Below the pieces are notes generated by a model. It had not been told where the DNA came from and searched no databases. It worked only from the letters and a program-made list of their open reading frames with translations. A program made the position numbers and the translations under genes. A DNA stretch of 6,676 nucleotides from Desulfuromonadaceae bacterium (GTDB lineage: Bacteria; Desulfobacterota; Desulfuromonadia; Desulfuromonadales; Desulfuromonadaceae). This document shows positions 1 to 6,359 of the stretch, in pieces (positions within the stretch are counted from its first letter, which is position 1; each line of letters begins with the position of its first letter). Location of the stretch: NCBI GenBank assembly GCA_027065245.1, contig JAMOOS010000296.1, positions 1 to 6,676 of the forward strand, in the 5' to 3' direction.

Positions 1-51
1 GACATTTCCTCCGGGGTTGGCCCTTCGGGGCTTTCCTCGGACGGAAATGTC
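1..51. repeat. Interrupted inverted repeat / stem-loop with UUCG tetraloop
   Basis: A perfect 9-base outer stem pairs GACATTTCC (1-9) with GGAAATGTC (43-51). It continues as TCCG (10-13) with CGGA (38-41), leaving C42 bulged. An inner hairpin GCCC-TTCG-GGGC (20-31) has a C(UUCG)G loop, one of the most stable RNA tetraloops. No T tract follows (CTATAACTC comes next), so it is not a standard intrinsic terminator on the plus strand. It could be the 3' structure of an upstream transcript, a REP-like interspersed element or part of a structured RNA. It starts at the window edge, so its full extent is unknown. The pairing is seen directly; the role is not known. Confidence 0.6.
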
Positions 52-88
52 CTATAACTCGCTGGAACGGCATAGCCTTTTTTAGTCA

Positions 89-105
89 CACCGGCAAAGC
101 CGGTG
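89..105. other. Compact GC hairpin in the leader of the ankyrin gene
   Basis: CACCGGC (89-95) pairs perfectly with GCCGGTG (99-105) around an AAA loop. The sequence after it (GTTTACTG) lacks a T run, so terminator function is weak in the plus direction. In the minus direction the hairpin would be followed by an A run. A T6 run (78-83) lies upstream and is preceded only by a 3-bp GGC-ATA-GCC hairpin. It may be a 5'-leader structure for the gene at 193. No known riboswitch consensus was recognised around it. Confidence 0.4.
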
Positions 106-175
106 GTTTACTGAACTGCTCAATTAAAATCAGGCGCATTTGCACGTCTTGCCGCAGTCGCTGCCGCCTGCCCCG

Positions 176-181
176 AAAGGA
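176..181 (+). promoter_or_regulatory. Ribosome binding site of the ankyrin gene
   Basis: AAAGGA lies 11 bases before the ATG at 193. The spacing is on the long side but usable. It supports the ATG at 193, which directly precedes a basic N-terminus and a membrane helix. A TAAAAT at 125-130 resembles a -10 box, but no -35 match sits at proper spacing, so no promoter is called. Confidence 0.45.
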
Positions 182-192
182 CTTTTCAGCAC

Positions 193-1761
193 ATGAATGA
201 CAACAGGGCGAAAAAACACCAGGGACGGGCGTACCTGCTCACCTTTATCTGCATGATCACCCTGGCTATTCTAATTTTTCTGTTGCTCAACCCACCGCAG
301 GGGATGGCGGCACTATACCTGATTATGCCGTCGGGCATCGTCGCCATCATCCACCTTGTGCTGGGACCAGCGGCAGTGTACTTCGCGCTGAAAACAAAGA
401 ATCACTGGCGCAACAGCTGGATATATCTGTATTTTACTGCACTACTGGTATTTGTACTGATCCAGTCAGGACTGACCGGAGAGATCAGACACAGAGCTGC
501 TGACAAGGTAGAAATTCTGCTCAATCGGGACGAAGCAACATTGTTTGCCGCAATAAAAAGCAAGGATATCGTCGCCGTCAAGCAGGTGATAGCAGCAGGT
601 GCAAAGCTATCCTGCTGCTTTGAAAACAACCGCAAATTAAGAGGGTTTTCCCCGCTGCAATATTCCTTTTTTTGCGGAACGCCACAAATCACCCACATAC
701 TGCTTGAAGCTGGCGCAGATCCTCGTTTTTCGTGCACCGATGCCAATCGGCACAACCACGACCCCATTGTACTGGCCGCACAGGCACAGGATATGCAAGC
801 ACTTGAATTCATGTTGGAAAACAATGTGCCCTTTACACGGCCGGACGGCAGCTACGCTCTGCTGGCCCGCGCCATTGCCGGTCCCCGGTTTACCGTCGAT
901 TCATGTAATCCCCGCAACCGCTACCGGCGCAAGGTACCGCCCAGCCAGCAGACAATGCTCATGGCAAAACTGCTGCTGAAGCATGGCGCGCCATTAGAAG
1001 AATGTTTCAACGAAGCGACAGCTCTGCACTGGGCAGTGGCATCAAACGACTGTGCTTTGGTGGATCTGCTGCTCCAGGCCGGGGCAAATCCCGATGCGCC
1101 CTGCACCAAAGCCACCTGCCGGTTTTCTCCTCTGCTGACGGCAATAAAATTTCAATATCCTAAAATGGTAGAACGCCTGCTCAACAACCGACCACCGCCG
1201 GATATCAGGGGCAACGCCGGTTTTCAAGCACTTATAACAGCGGCCCGGCTCAACGACAACCACAGTGTCGATCTTATCGTCAAGGCCGGCTTCCGCCTTA
1301 AATCCAACGCCGACAACCAAAGCAACGTCTGTTACGCCGACGTGGATGCAATTTTGTACAGAGCCATAAGAAGAAATGAATATTCTGTTATTAACGCCTT
1401 ACTGGCCGCCGGACTGGACATTAACAGGCCGATAAAAATCCCCGGTCTATCCCCCAGGCCAATAATATTTATGGTGGCTGACGATATGGAGAAGCTCAAG
1501 CGCGTCGTCGCCTGGGGCGGCGACGTAAATTGCGTGGACGCACATGGCAATACGGTTCTGCACTATCTAGCTGGGTGCAGGGGATGTGCCGCTCCCGTAG
1601 CAGCCATGAGCAACCTGATACAGCTCGGCGCTACTATCAACACCGTCAATGACCGTGGTGATACACCACTGCAGACAGCCATCGCCGCCGGCCACATCGA
1701 CGTACAGCAATTTCTGCTGGCTCAAAGCAAACAGGCGTCCGGCACAGGTAGCGAGCAATGA
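193..1761 (+). CDS. Membrane-anchored ankyrin-repeat protein
   Basis: The product has 522 residues. Three hydrophobic segments (about 14-33, 39-66, 75-95) are followed by a long soluble domain of ankyrin-like repeats. Clear units start near residues 114, 151, 190, 276, 310, 343, 385, 418, 452 and 489. Examples are 'ALHWAVASNDCALVDLLLQA' from 277 and 'GDTPLQTAIAAGHIDVQQFL' from 489. A diverged unit with a basic insertion covers about 219-270. Positive charges sit at the N-terminus and in the 67-73 loop, predicting a cytoplasmic N-terminus and a periplasmic ankyrin domain. That domain holds 13 cysteines (141, 142, 161, 181, 238, 271, 287, 304, 309, 380, 447, 462, 465), which would suit disulfides in an oxidising compartment. 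Ankyrin repeats bind proteins and carry no catalysis of their own. The stop overlaps the next start (ATGA), so both genes are probably co-translated. The ligand is unknown. The ankyrin call is firm; topology is inferred. Confidence 0.9.
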   Translation: MNDNRAKKHQGRAYLLTFICMITLAILIFLLLNPPQGMAALYLIMPSGIVAIIHLVLGPAAVYFALKTKNHWRNSWIYLYFTALLVFVLIQSGLTGEIRHRAADKVEILLNRDEATLFAAIKSKDIVAVKQVIAAGAKLSCCFENNRKLRGFSPLQYSFFCGTPQITHILLEAGADPRFSCTDANRHNHDPIVLAAQAQDMQALEFMLENNVPFTRPDGSYALLARAIAGPRFTVDSCNPRNRYRRKVPPSQQTMLMAKLLLKHGAPLEECFNEATALHWAVASNDCALVDLLLQAGANPDAPCTKATCRFSPLLTAIKFQYPKMVERLLNNRPPPDIRGNAGFQALITAARLNDNHSVDLIVKAGFRLKSNADNQSNVCYADVDAILYRAIRRNEYSVINALLAAGLDINRPIKIPGLSPRPIIFMVADDMEKLKRVVAWGGDVNCVDAHGNTVLHYLAGCRGCAAPVAAMSNLIQLGATINTVNDRGDTPLQTAIAAGHIDVQQFLLAQSKQASGTGSEQ

Positions 1762-2657
1762 AGAACCTGCTGCTGTCAAACGCGCTGAAAGCGCTGCTCA
1801 TTGTGGCTGTCACCATCATTACAGCACTGATACTGTTCATTCCGCCGCGCCTGGTTTTGTTGCGCATTACTGCTGCCGACAATGCCCAACGGGACGCGAT
1901 CAGAGTCTATGCCAAGGGAATGCTGTGGCCCGGCACCAGGCCGCCGTCACTGGGCAACACCTACCTATTCATTATCGCCGGTAGCGGACGTGTATTCGTG
2001 CGCGGCAGTAAATACCAGCCAGCGGAATTTGAGCTGGGTTCCACCTGCGAAGTGTTTCGCGGCACCATCCAGCACAGCAGTGTGGCAGATGTTTTATACA
2101 ACATCCATATCTACCTGGCGAACAGGGATGAAACTCTGCATATGGAGATGTACGAAGGACTTATTGGCGGACAGGACCGTTCCGGCCCCGAAGTGTTGGT
2201 GGTACATCCCCGCCACCACACCATCCACACCTCTCTCAAACTGTTGCAGAGGAACTGCATTAACAAAGGGATCAATATCACCACCCTGCCCTACATCATG
2301 CTGATCGCTGATACCGCCGCAGACAGCCCAATCGGCTACAAACTTGACTTCTCCCACGCCGACGGAGGCATCCGGCCATATCTGCCACCGGATGGCTGGC
2401 CCCACGGCAATCTGTACCGACGCATTCTATACTCGCTGGATGGCGAAGCCCCAGCCAATGGGTATCAGACAATTATGCCACTGCCCCCCGATCAACAATC
2501 AACGCCATACCAGATGGGAAAAATTTTCTTCTATTGCGTCATTCACGACCACTACGGCGCCGGCGCAGTCAACCTGCCATCAGTCAACGGACAGGCCCGT
2601 GTAACACTGTGGCTCAACAGTGCCAAAGGGGACCGAACCATATACTATCCCCGCTGA
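1758..2657 (+). CDS. Uncharacterised single-pass membrane-anchored protein
   Basis: I do not recognise a family for this 299-residue product. The N-terminus is short and basic and is followed by one hydrophobic helix (about 10-28). A Pro-Pro-Arg follows (29-31) with no clear AxA cleavage site, so an uncleaved anchor with a periplasmic domain of about 265 residues is likely. The domain looks mixed alpha/beta. It has three cysteines (97, 167, 260), a histidine-rich stretch 'VVHPRHHTIH' near 148-157, a Pro/Gly-rich middle and a 'YCVIHDHYGAGAV' segment starting at about 259. No catalytic signature is evident. The ATG at 1758 overlaps the ankyrin stop in ATGA and lacks a strong Shine-Dalgarno sequence, so translation probably depends on coupling. 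The context suggests a working partner of the ankyrin protein in the periplasm. The reading frame is long and uninterrupted, which makes it a real gene of unknown function. Confidence 0.82.
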   Translation: MKNLLLSNALKALLIVAVTIITALILFIPPRLVLLRITAADNAQRDAIRVYAKGMLWPGTRPPSLGNTYLFIIAGSGRVFVRGSKYQPAEFELGSTCEVFRGTIQHSSVADVLYNIHIYLANRDETLHMEMYEGLIGGQDRSGPEVLVVHPRHHTIHTSLKLLQRNCINKGINITTLPYIMLIADTAADSPIGYKLDFSHADGGIRPYLPPDGWPHGNLYRRILYSLDGEAPANGYQTIMPLPPDQQSTPYQMGKIFFYCVIHDHYGAGAVNLPSVNGQARVTLWLNSAKGDRTIYYPR

Positions 2658-2689
2658 CATCCCAGCAGAGCAGTAGAACAGGAGACCGC

Positions 2690-2728
2690 ATGAGCGTCAA
2701 CCACCGACTACACTTTTTATTAGAATAA
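2690..2728 (+). CDS. Putative 12-residue small ORF with strong ribosome binding site
   Basis: The ORF encodes MSVNHRLHFLLE and ends in TAA. AGGAG (2680-2684) precedes its ATG by five bases, a better initiation signal than either upstream gene has. It is not in frame with the gene ending at 2657. It could be a leader peptide controlling the downstream peptidase gene, the stub of a gene removed by deletion, or a fortuitous site. It has no run of one amino acid of the kind typical of attenuator peptides. Translation is plausible; function is unknown. Confidence 0.3.
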   Translation: MSVNHRLHFLLE

Positions 2729-2804
2729 TTCCACATGATCGTGTATGGATGTAGAGAGAGGGGGCAACCGCTGCCACCTGAGAGAGTAGCTGTTTGCCGG
2801 AATT

Positions 2805-2808
2805 GGAG
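2805..2808 (+). promoter_or_regulatory. Ribosome binding site of the C1 peptidase gene
   Basis: GGAG lies eight bases before the ATG at 2817. That ATG is followed at once by a typical Lys-Lys signal peptide. This settles the start and excludes the overlapping ATG at 2735 in another frame, which has no Shine-Dalgarno sequence. Confidence 0.65.
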
Positions 2809-2816
2809 CCATTGCC

Positions 2817-5800
2817 ATGAAAAAAACATTTATACTCGTTGTATGGGTAGTAATAACAATAGTATCAAGCGCCGCATATTCTGCTGCTGCTCAGAAGGTA
2901 TGCCTGTATTTCCCCCATATCAGTAGCGGCAGCGTCTGGGAAACAGAAATAGGCATTGTCAACAACGGGGACAGTACCATCAGCGGGACGCTGGTGGCAT
3001 GCAGCGACAGCGGTGCTGCGCTGGAGAGCAAAGCGATAACTCTGGCCGCCGGAGCACGCACACAGCTGACAGTAGGCAACGATTTTACCACCCCTGCATC
3101 AGTTCGCTATCTTAAATTCATGGCGGATTCATCAGCGTTCTGCAGCGGTTATGAAAAGTTTTTCCAGAACGCTCAGCGGGTAGCGGTACCGGCACTGGCG
3201 CAAGTTAACGGGGGGGACCTCTACGTAAGTCATATAGCTGCTGATACAAACTGGTGGACCGGGCTGGCACTGCTCAACACCAATTCCAGTACCAAAACCG
3301 TCACCATAACCTTCAGCGACGGCAGCGTGGAGACTGTTACCCTGGCCGCCGGAGAGCATTGGTCAAAAACCATGCGTGGCGCATTCCCGTCACTGGATTT
3401 CAGTAAAATTGGCTCGGCAGTAATCTCCAATGCCGCTGGCATCATCGGTCTGGAATTGTTCGGTTCTACTGCCTCTAGCGGCAACCAGTATCTGAGCGGC
3501 ATTCTGCTCAGCAATGCCACAGCCACTACGTTGTATTATCCCCATATTGCCAGCAACTCCTACTGGTGGACCGGCATTGTTACCTACAACCCCAACAACA
3601 GCGCTGCAACCCTTACCATCACCCCTTACGACGCCAAAGGCAACCAGCTTACCGGAACCACGGTAACAATTCCGGCGCACGGCAAATATGTTGGTACCGC
3701 CACTGGTTTGCAACTGCCCTCCGGCACAGAGTGGTTCAAGGCACAAAGTACAGCACCGGTAACCGGCTTCGAACTGTTCGGTTCTGCCACCGGCAAACTG
3801 CTCGGCGGCTATAATGTAGTAAATATCAACACCAGTTCCGGGTTTTTTCTTAAACGGGAGAATGCCGGCTGGACCGGTATAGCCTTTGTAAATATCAGCG
3901 ACAAAGAGGCGGCAGTAACCCTCACAGCTATGGACAACAGCGGCTCCAGCATAGCTACGGTGACCCTCAATCTACCCGCCAATGGTAAAGAGGTAAACCT
4001 GGCGGAAAAGTTTTTCACCACCGACATCTCTCAGGCAACCAGTATCCGTTTTAACTCCAACACCGATGTGGTCGGCTTTCAGCTCAACGGTTCCAGCGAC
4101 GAATTGAGCTTGGACGCCCTACCCGGACTTACCACCTTTGCGCCGGCCGCCGGCGTAAACCGTGCTCCGTATGCAGCTGCTCTGTCTCGGCAGCTTGATC
4201 TGACAATCCCCTATGTTAAACAGCAACTTATCGGCAACGACCCCGATTACGACACCCTGACATATGAGCTGATATCGCCAACCAGTGGTGAAGCCTATTC
4301 CAACGCCTATCTGAATCCAACCACCGGTATGCTCTATCTCTCCTACAAGGCCTCCGCCCCGAAACCGATCAGTCTGCAGTACCGGGTAACAGACGGCAAA
4401 CTGTACAGCAGTACCGCCACAATATCCATAACCACTGGCACTACCACCAGCGACAAAGGTACCGGCAAAAAGGATGTCGATCCGCAGACATACGCTTTAT
4501 TTACCAAAGCCAGTTACAATGCCGACCTACTCGGTACTCCCGGCGCCAATCCCACGGCACCGTCATCGATAGATCTTAGCGGCAATTTCCCCAAGCCTGG
4601 CAACCAGGGGCGACAAAACAGTTGCGTAGGCTGGGCAACGGCTTATGCCCTGAAATCTTATCAGGAAAAAGTTGAAGAAAACTGGGCCATTAACACCCCA
4701 AGTCATCTGTTCAGCCCGGCGTACGTTTATAATCAGATAAACGGCGGTCAGGATCGCGGCTCACTCATCAGTGATGCGCTGGATCTGGCGGTAAAACAGG
4801 GGATTGCCACCTTCAGCACCGCACCATACAACGACAGAGATTACCTCACTCAGCCATCAGGCGCAGCTCGCACCGAGGCATCAATCTACAAAGCCGCCAG
4901 TTGGAAAACTATCAGTGACACCTCGCAGATAAAAGCGGCACTGGCTAACCGCCAGCCGGTGGTAGGCGGCATGATAACCTACGATTCATTCATGTCGCTG
5001 CGCGGCACCAATTCTGTGTATAACACTGCCGGTGGCGCCAACCGCGGTGGCCATGCCATAACCATCGTCGGCTACGATGACAACAGGTATGGCGGTGCCT
5101 TCAAGGTTATCAACTCCTGGTCAGAAGCCTGGGGCGACAATGGTTTCTTCTGGCTGCCTTACAGCTTTGCTCCGCAAGTGCTGCGCGAAGCTTATGTGCT
5201 GGTGGACGGCAAAAACAGCGCTACCCCGACCAATGATGAACACACCGAACCAACACCGGACACCAGCACTTTGCCAAATCTGCAGGTGAGCACTTGGGCC
5301 ACATCCTATGATCCGCGTCCGCGTGGCGTCGGCCTGCTCACCTATACCATTGCCAACACCGGTTCCGGTACAGCAAAACAGGGGGCAAACATCAATCTTA
5401 TGCTGTCTAAAGACAGCACCATCACCAGTTCCGACTACTATGTGGTGTACGAGACCATTACGTTCGACCTGAAACCGGGAACAACAGCCTATCGCGACAG
5501 CAATAACCCCATCGCCTTCCAGTTCCCCGACACCTTGCAGCCGGGCAACTACTATCTGGCCATATGGGTTGACGATATGAACGTAGTCGCCGAGTCAAAT
5601 GAAGGGGATAATATCGCCTTTGGCGACCACACCCTGCAGATCGAGAACACCCTGCCGGATCTGAGCGTAAACACCTGGTACGCCACCTGGGACAACTATG
5701 GCAACGGCCTGCTCACCTATAAGGTGGTCAACAGCGGTGCATCGGCAACTTCCGGCACAAACTGGGGCATCAATCTGATTCTCGACCCTGATCAATACGC

Positions 5801-6359
5801 CGGCAACGGCAATGAACAATACCTGTTCATAGAAAAAACCCAATATCTGTTGCAACCGGGCAATTACATCTATCGCGACGAAACAGTGCCGGCGCAGTTC
5901 AGCCTGTACAAAGATTACGCCGGCAATCCAATTCCGGCAGGAACCTACTATATGGCGCTGTGGGTCGACCGCCTCAATGCCGAGAACGAAAGCAACGAGA
6001 TTAACAACATCTCTTACAGTTGGAACACGGTCAGTATCGGCGCGGCAATGAGCAGCAGCAAGGCATCGTCCGGTAACGGCAGCACCACCAGCGCCACCCG
6101 CAGGGTTAGAGTTACCACTTCCGGCAAGGCATATAACGGCAAGGTTCTGCCACCGGCCAATGTCCAGATGCGCCGGGTAGAAATCATGCGCAACGACGAT
6201 GGCGGTATCAGTATGAAGTTCCTCGACAAAACGCAGACACAACCGCGTACCGGCACGGCAACACCACTACCGCGCAAAACGATGAAGTCACGTACCCAAC
6301 TGGTGTTCCCCATTGTCAAACAAACCCCCATGCCGGCTGCGGAGAGCTGTAATGAATAA
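2817..6359 (+). CDS. Secreted multidomain papain-like (C1 family) cysteine peptidase
   Basis: This 1180-residue product begins with a Sec signal peptide (1-25, likely cut before Gln26). Four related beta-rich repeats follow, starting at 30, 135, 239 and 344. A cadherin/Ig-like domain covers about 448-543 and includes an acidic 'NDPDYDTLTY' motif (474-483). A linker precedes the peptidase domain (about 585-800). Its catalytic residues fit papain: Gln597 (oxyanion hole) and Cys603 six residues later in 'NSCVGWA', His746 in 'GGHAITIVGYDD', and Asn766 in 'INSW'. Two CARDB domains (about 820-941 and 946-1074) each end in an E-(S/N)-x-E...N motif (926-932, 1058-1064). A Ser/Thr-rich linker and basic tail end the protein. 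Papain-like enzymes hydrolyse peptide bonds through a Cys-His pair. The flanking beta domains probably mediate substrate or surface binding. No I29-type inhibitory prodomain is evident, and no LPXTG or PEP-CTERM signal is seen. The final codons overlap the DUF333 lipoprotein gene by 8 bases. The substrate is unknown. Confidence 0.92.
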   Translation: MKKTFILVVWVVITIVSSAAYSAAAQKVCLYFPHISSGSVWETEIGIVNNGDSTISGTLVACSDSGAALESKAITLAAGARTQLTVGNDFTTPASVRYLKFMADSSAFCSGYEKFFQNAQRVAVPALAQVNGGDLYVSHIAADTNWWTGLALLNTNSSTKTVTITFSDGSVETVTLAAGEHWSKTMRGAFPSLDFSKIGSAVISNAAGIIGLELFGSTASSGNQYLSGILLSNATATTLYYPHIASNSYWWTGIVTYNPNNSAATLTITPYDAKGNQLTGTTVTIPAHGKYVGTATGLQLPSGTEWFKAQSTAPVTGFELFGSATGKLLGGYNVVNINTSSGFFLKRENAGWTGIAFVNISDKEAAVTLTAMDNSGSSIATVTLNLPANGKEVNLAEKFFTTDISQATSIRFNSNTDVVGFQLNGSSDELSLDALPGLTTFAPAAGVNRAPYAAALSRQLDLTIPYVKQQLIGNDPDYDTLTYELISPTSGEAYSNAYLNPTTGMLYLSYKASAPKPISLQYRVTDGKLYSSTATISITTGTTTSDKGTGKKDVDPQTYALFTKASYNADLLGTPGANPTAPSSIDLSGNFPKPGNQGRQNSCVGWATAYALKSYQEKVEENWAINTPSHLFSPAYVYNQINGGQDRGSLISDALDLAVKQGIATFSTAPYNDRDYLTQPSGAARTEASIYKAASWKTISDTSQIKAALANRQPVVGGMITYDSFMSLRGTNSVYNTAGGANRGGHAITIVGYDDNRYGGAFKVINSWSEAWGDNGFFWLPYSFAPQVLREAYVLVDGKNSATPTNDEHTEPTPDTSTLPNLQVSTWATSYDPRPRGVGLLTYTIANTGSGTAKQGANINLMLSKDSTITSSDYYVVYETITFDLKPGTTAYRDSNNPIAFQFPDTLQPGNYYLAIWVDDMNVVAESNEGDNIAFGDHTLQIENTLPDLSVNTWYATWDNYGNGLLTYKVVNSGASATSGTNWGINLILDPDQYAGNGNEQYLFIEKTQYLLQPGNYIYRDETVPAQFSLYKDYAGNPIPAGTYYMALWVDRLNAENESNEINNISYSWNTVSIGAAMSSSKASSGNGSTTSATRRVRVTTSGKAYNGKVLPPANVQMRRVEIMRNDDGGISMKFLDKTQTQPRTGTATPLPRKTMKSRTQLVFPIVKQTPMPAAESCNE
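2904..4145 (+). repeat. Four tandem ~105-residue protein repeats in the peptidase N-terminus
   Basis: Repeat starts at residues 30, 135, 239 and 344 give spacings of 105, 104 and 105. The first half of each carries an aromatic/'PHI' start and a 'W(E/T)xxI' core (for example 'YYPHIASNSYWWTG'). The second half carries a 'GFELFGS'-like strand near its end, best kept in repeats 2-4. DNA identity persists locally: ACTGGTGGACCGG occurs at 3250-3262 and 3562-3574, CTGGCCGCCGGAG at 3042-3054 and 3342-3354, and TGTTCGGTTCT at 3457-3467 and 3775-3785. The offsets are all multiples of three. The fold is probably a beta-sandwich. I associate such repeats with exported proteins of Desulfobacterota but cannot name the family. 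Confidence 0.75.
5274..6038 (+). repeat. Duplicated CARDB domains
   Basis: Two consecutive domains of about 125 residues begin 'PNLQVSTW' (820) and 'PDLSVNTW' (947). Each has a 'GLLTY' strand, a 'LQPGNYYLAIWVDD'-like strand and an Asn-rich end motif. The 16-mer GGCCTGCTCACCTATA occurs at 5331-5346 and 5706-5721, exactly 125 codons apart. CARDB domains are adhesion-like beta-sandwiches of bacterial extracellular proteins. Confidence 0.8.
6341..6346 (+). promoter_or_regulatory. Ribosome binding site of the DUF333 lipoprotein gene
   Basis: GGAGAG lies five bases before the ATG at 6352. It selects this ATG over an in-frame TTG at 6313. The TTG would add 13 Arg/Pro-containing residues ahead of the signal peptide. 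Confidence 0.7.

Larger units (their letters stand above)
2658..2816 (+). other. Intergenic leader between the two gene pairs
   Basis: This 159-base gap separates the ankyrin operon from the peptidase gene. It holds the 12-codon ORF at 2690-2728 and the peptidase ribosome binding site. A TAGAAT at 2721-2726 matches a -10 box at five of six positions, but no good -35 lies 16-18 bases upstream, so a separate promoter is possible but unproven. No T-tract terminator is visible after 2657, so read-through from the upstream operon is also possible. In the leader, GGCAA (2763-2767) can pair with TTGCC at 2794-2798 or with TTGCC at 2812-2816 next to the start codon. These pairings are short and may be chance. 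Confidence 0.4.

Noticed and set aside
1..192. c-di-GMP (GEMM-type) riboswitch in the first leader, suggested by GCAAAGCC near 95
   Set aside because: The other conserved GEMM parts, including the GAAA-loop stem and its receptor arm, are not found. GCAAAGCC here is explained by the simple hairpin at 89-105.
402..824. Minus-strand ORF (140 codons) opposite the ankyrin gene
   Set aside because: It is antisense to clear ankyrin repeats, has no family signature and no convincing ribosome binding site; a shadow frame.
1882..2304. Plus-strand ORF (140 codons) in another frame of the second gene
   Set aside because: Its sequence is low-quality and Cys/Trp/Pro-rich, as expected from an out-of-frame reading. 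The 1758-2657 frame has a membrane anchor and operon coupling.
2735..2926. 63-codon ORF overlapping the peptidase start
   Set aside because: It has no Shine-Dalgarno before its ATG and runs out of frame into the signal peptide of the peptidase.
4141..4155. CGCCGG/CCGGCG hairpin in the peptidase gene
   Set aside because: It has only six pairs and arises from GC-rich Ala/Gly codons in an inter-domain linker; nothing suggests function.
5595..6242. Long minus-strand ORF (215 codons) opposite the CARDB region
   Set aside because: It lies wholly opposite a well-supported domain-coding frame. It has no recognisable family and a composition typical of antisense reading of a constrained gene.
6313..6351. 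TTG-initiated N-terminal extension of the lipoprotein
   Set aside because: The ATG at 6352 has a good ribosome binding site and gives a proper lipoprotein signal. The extension would place Arg/Pro residues ahead of it.
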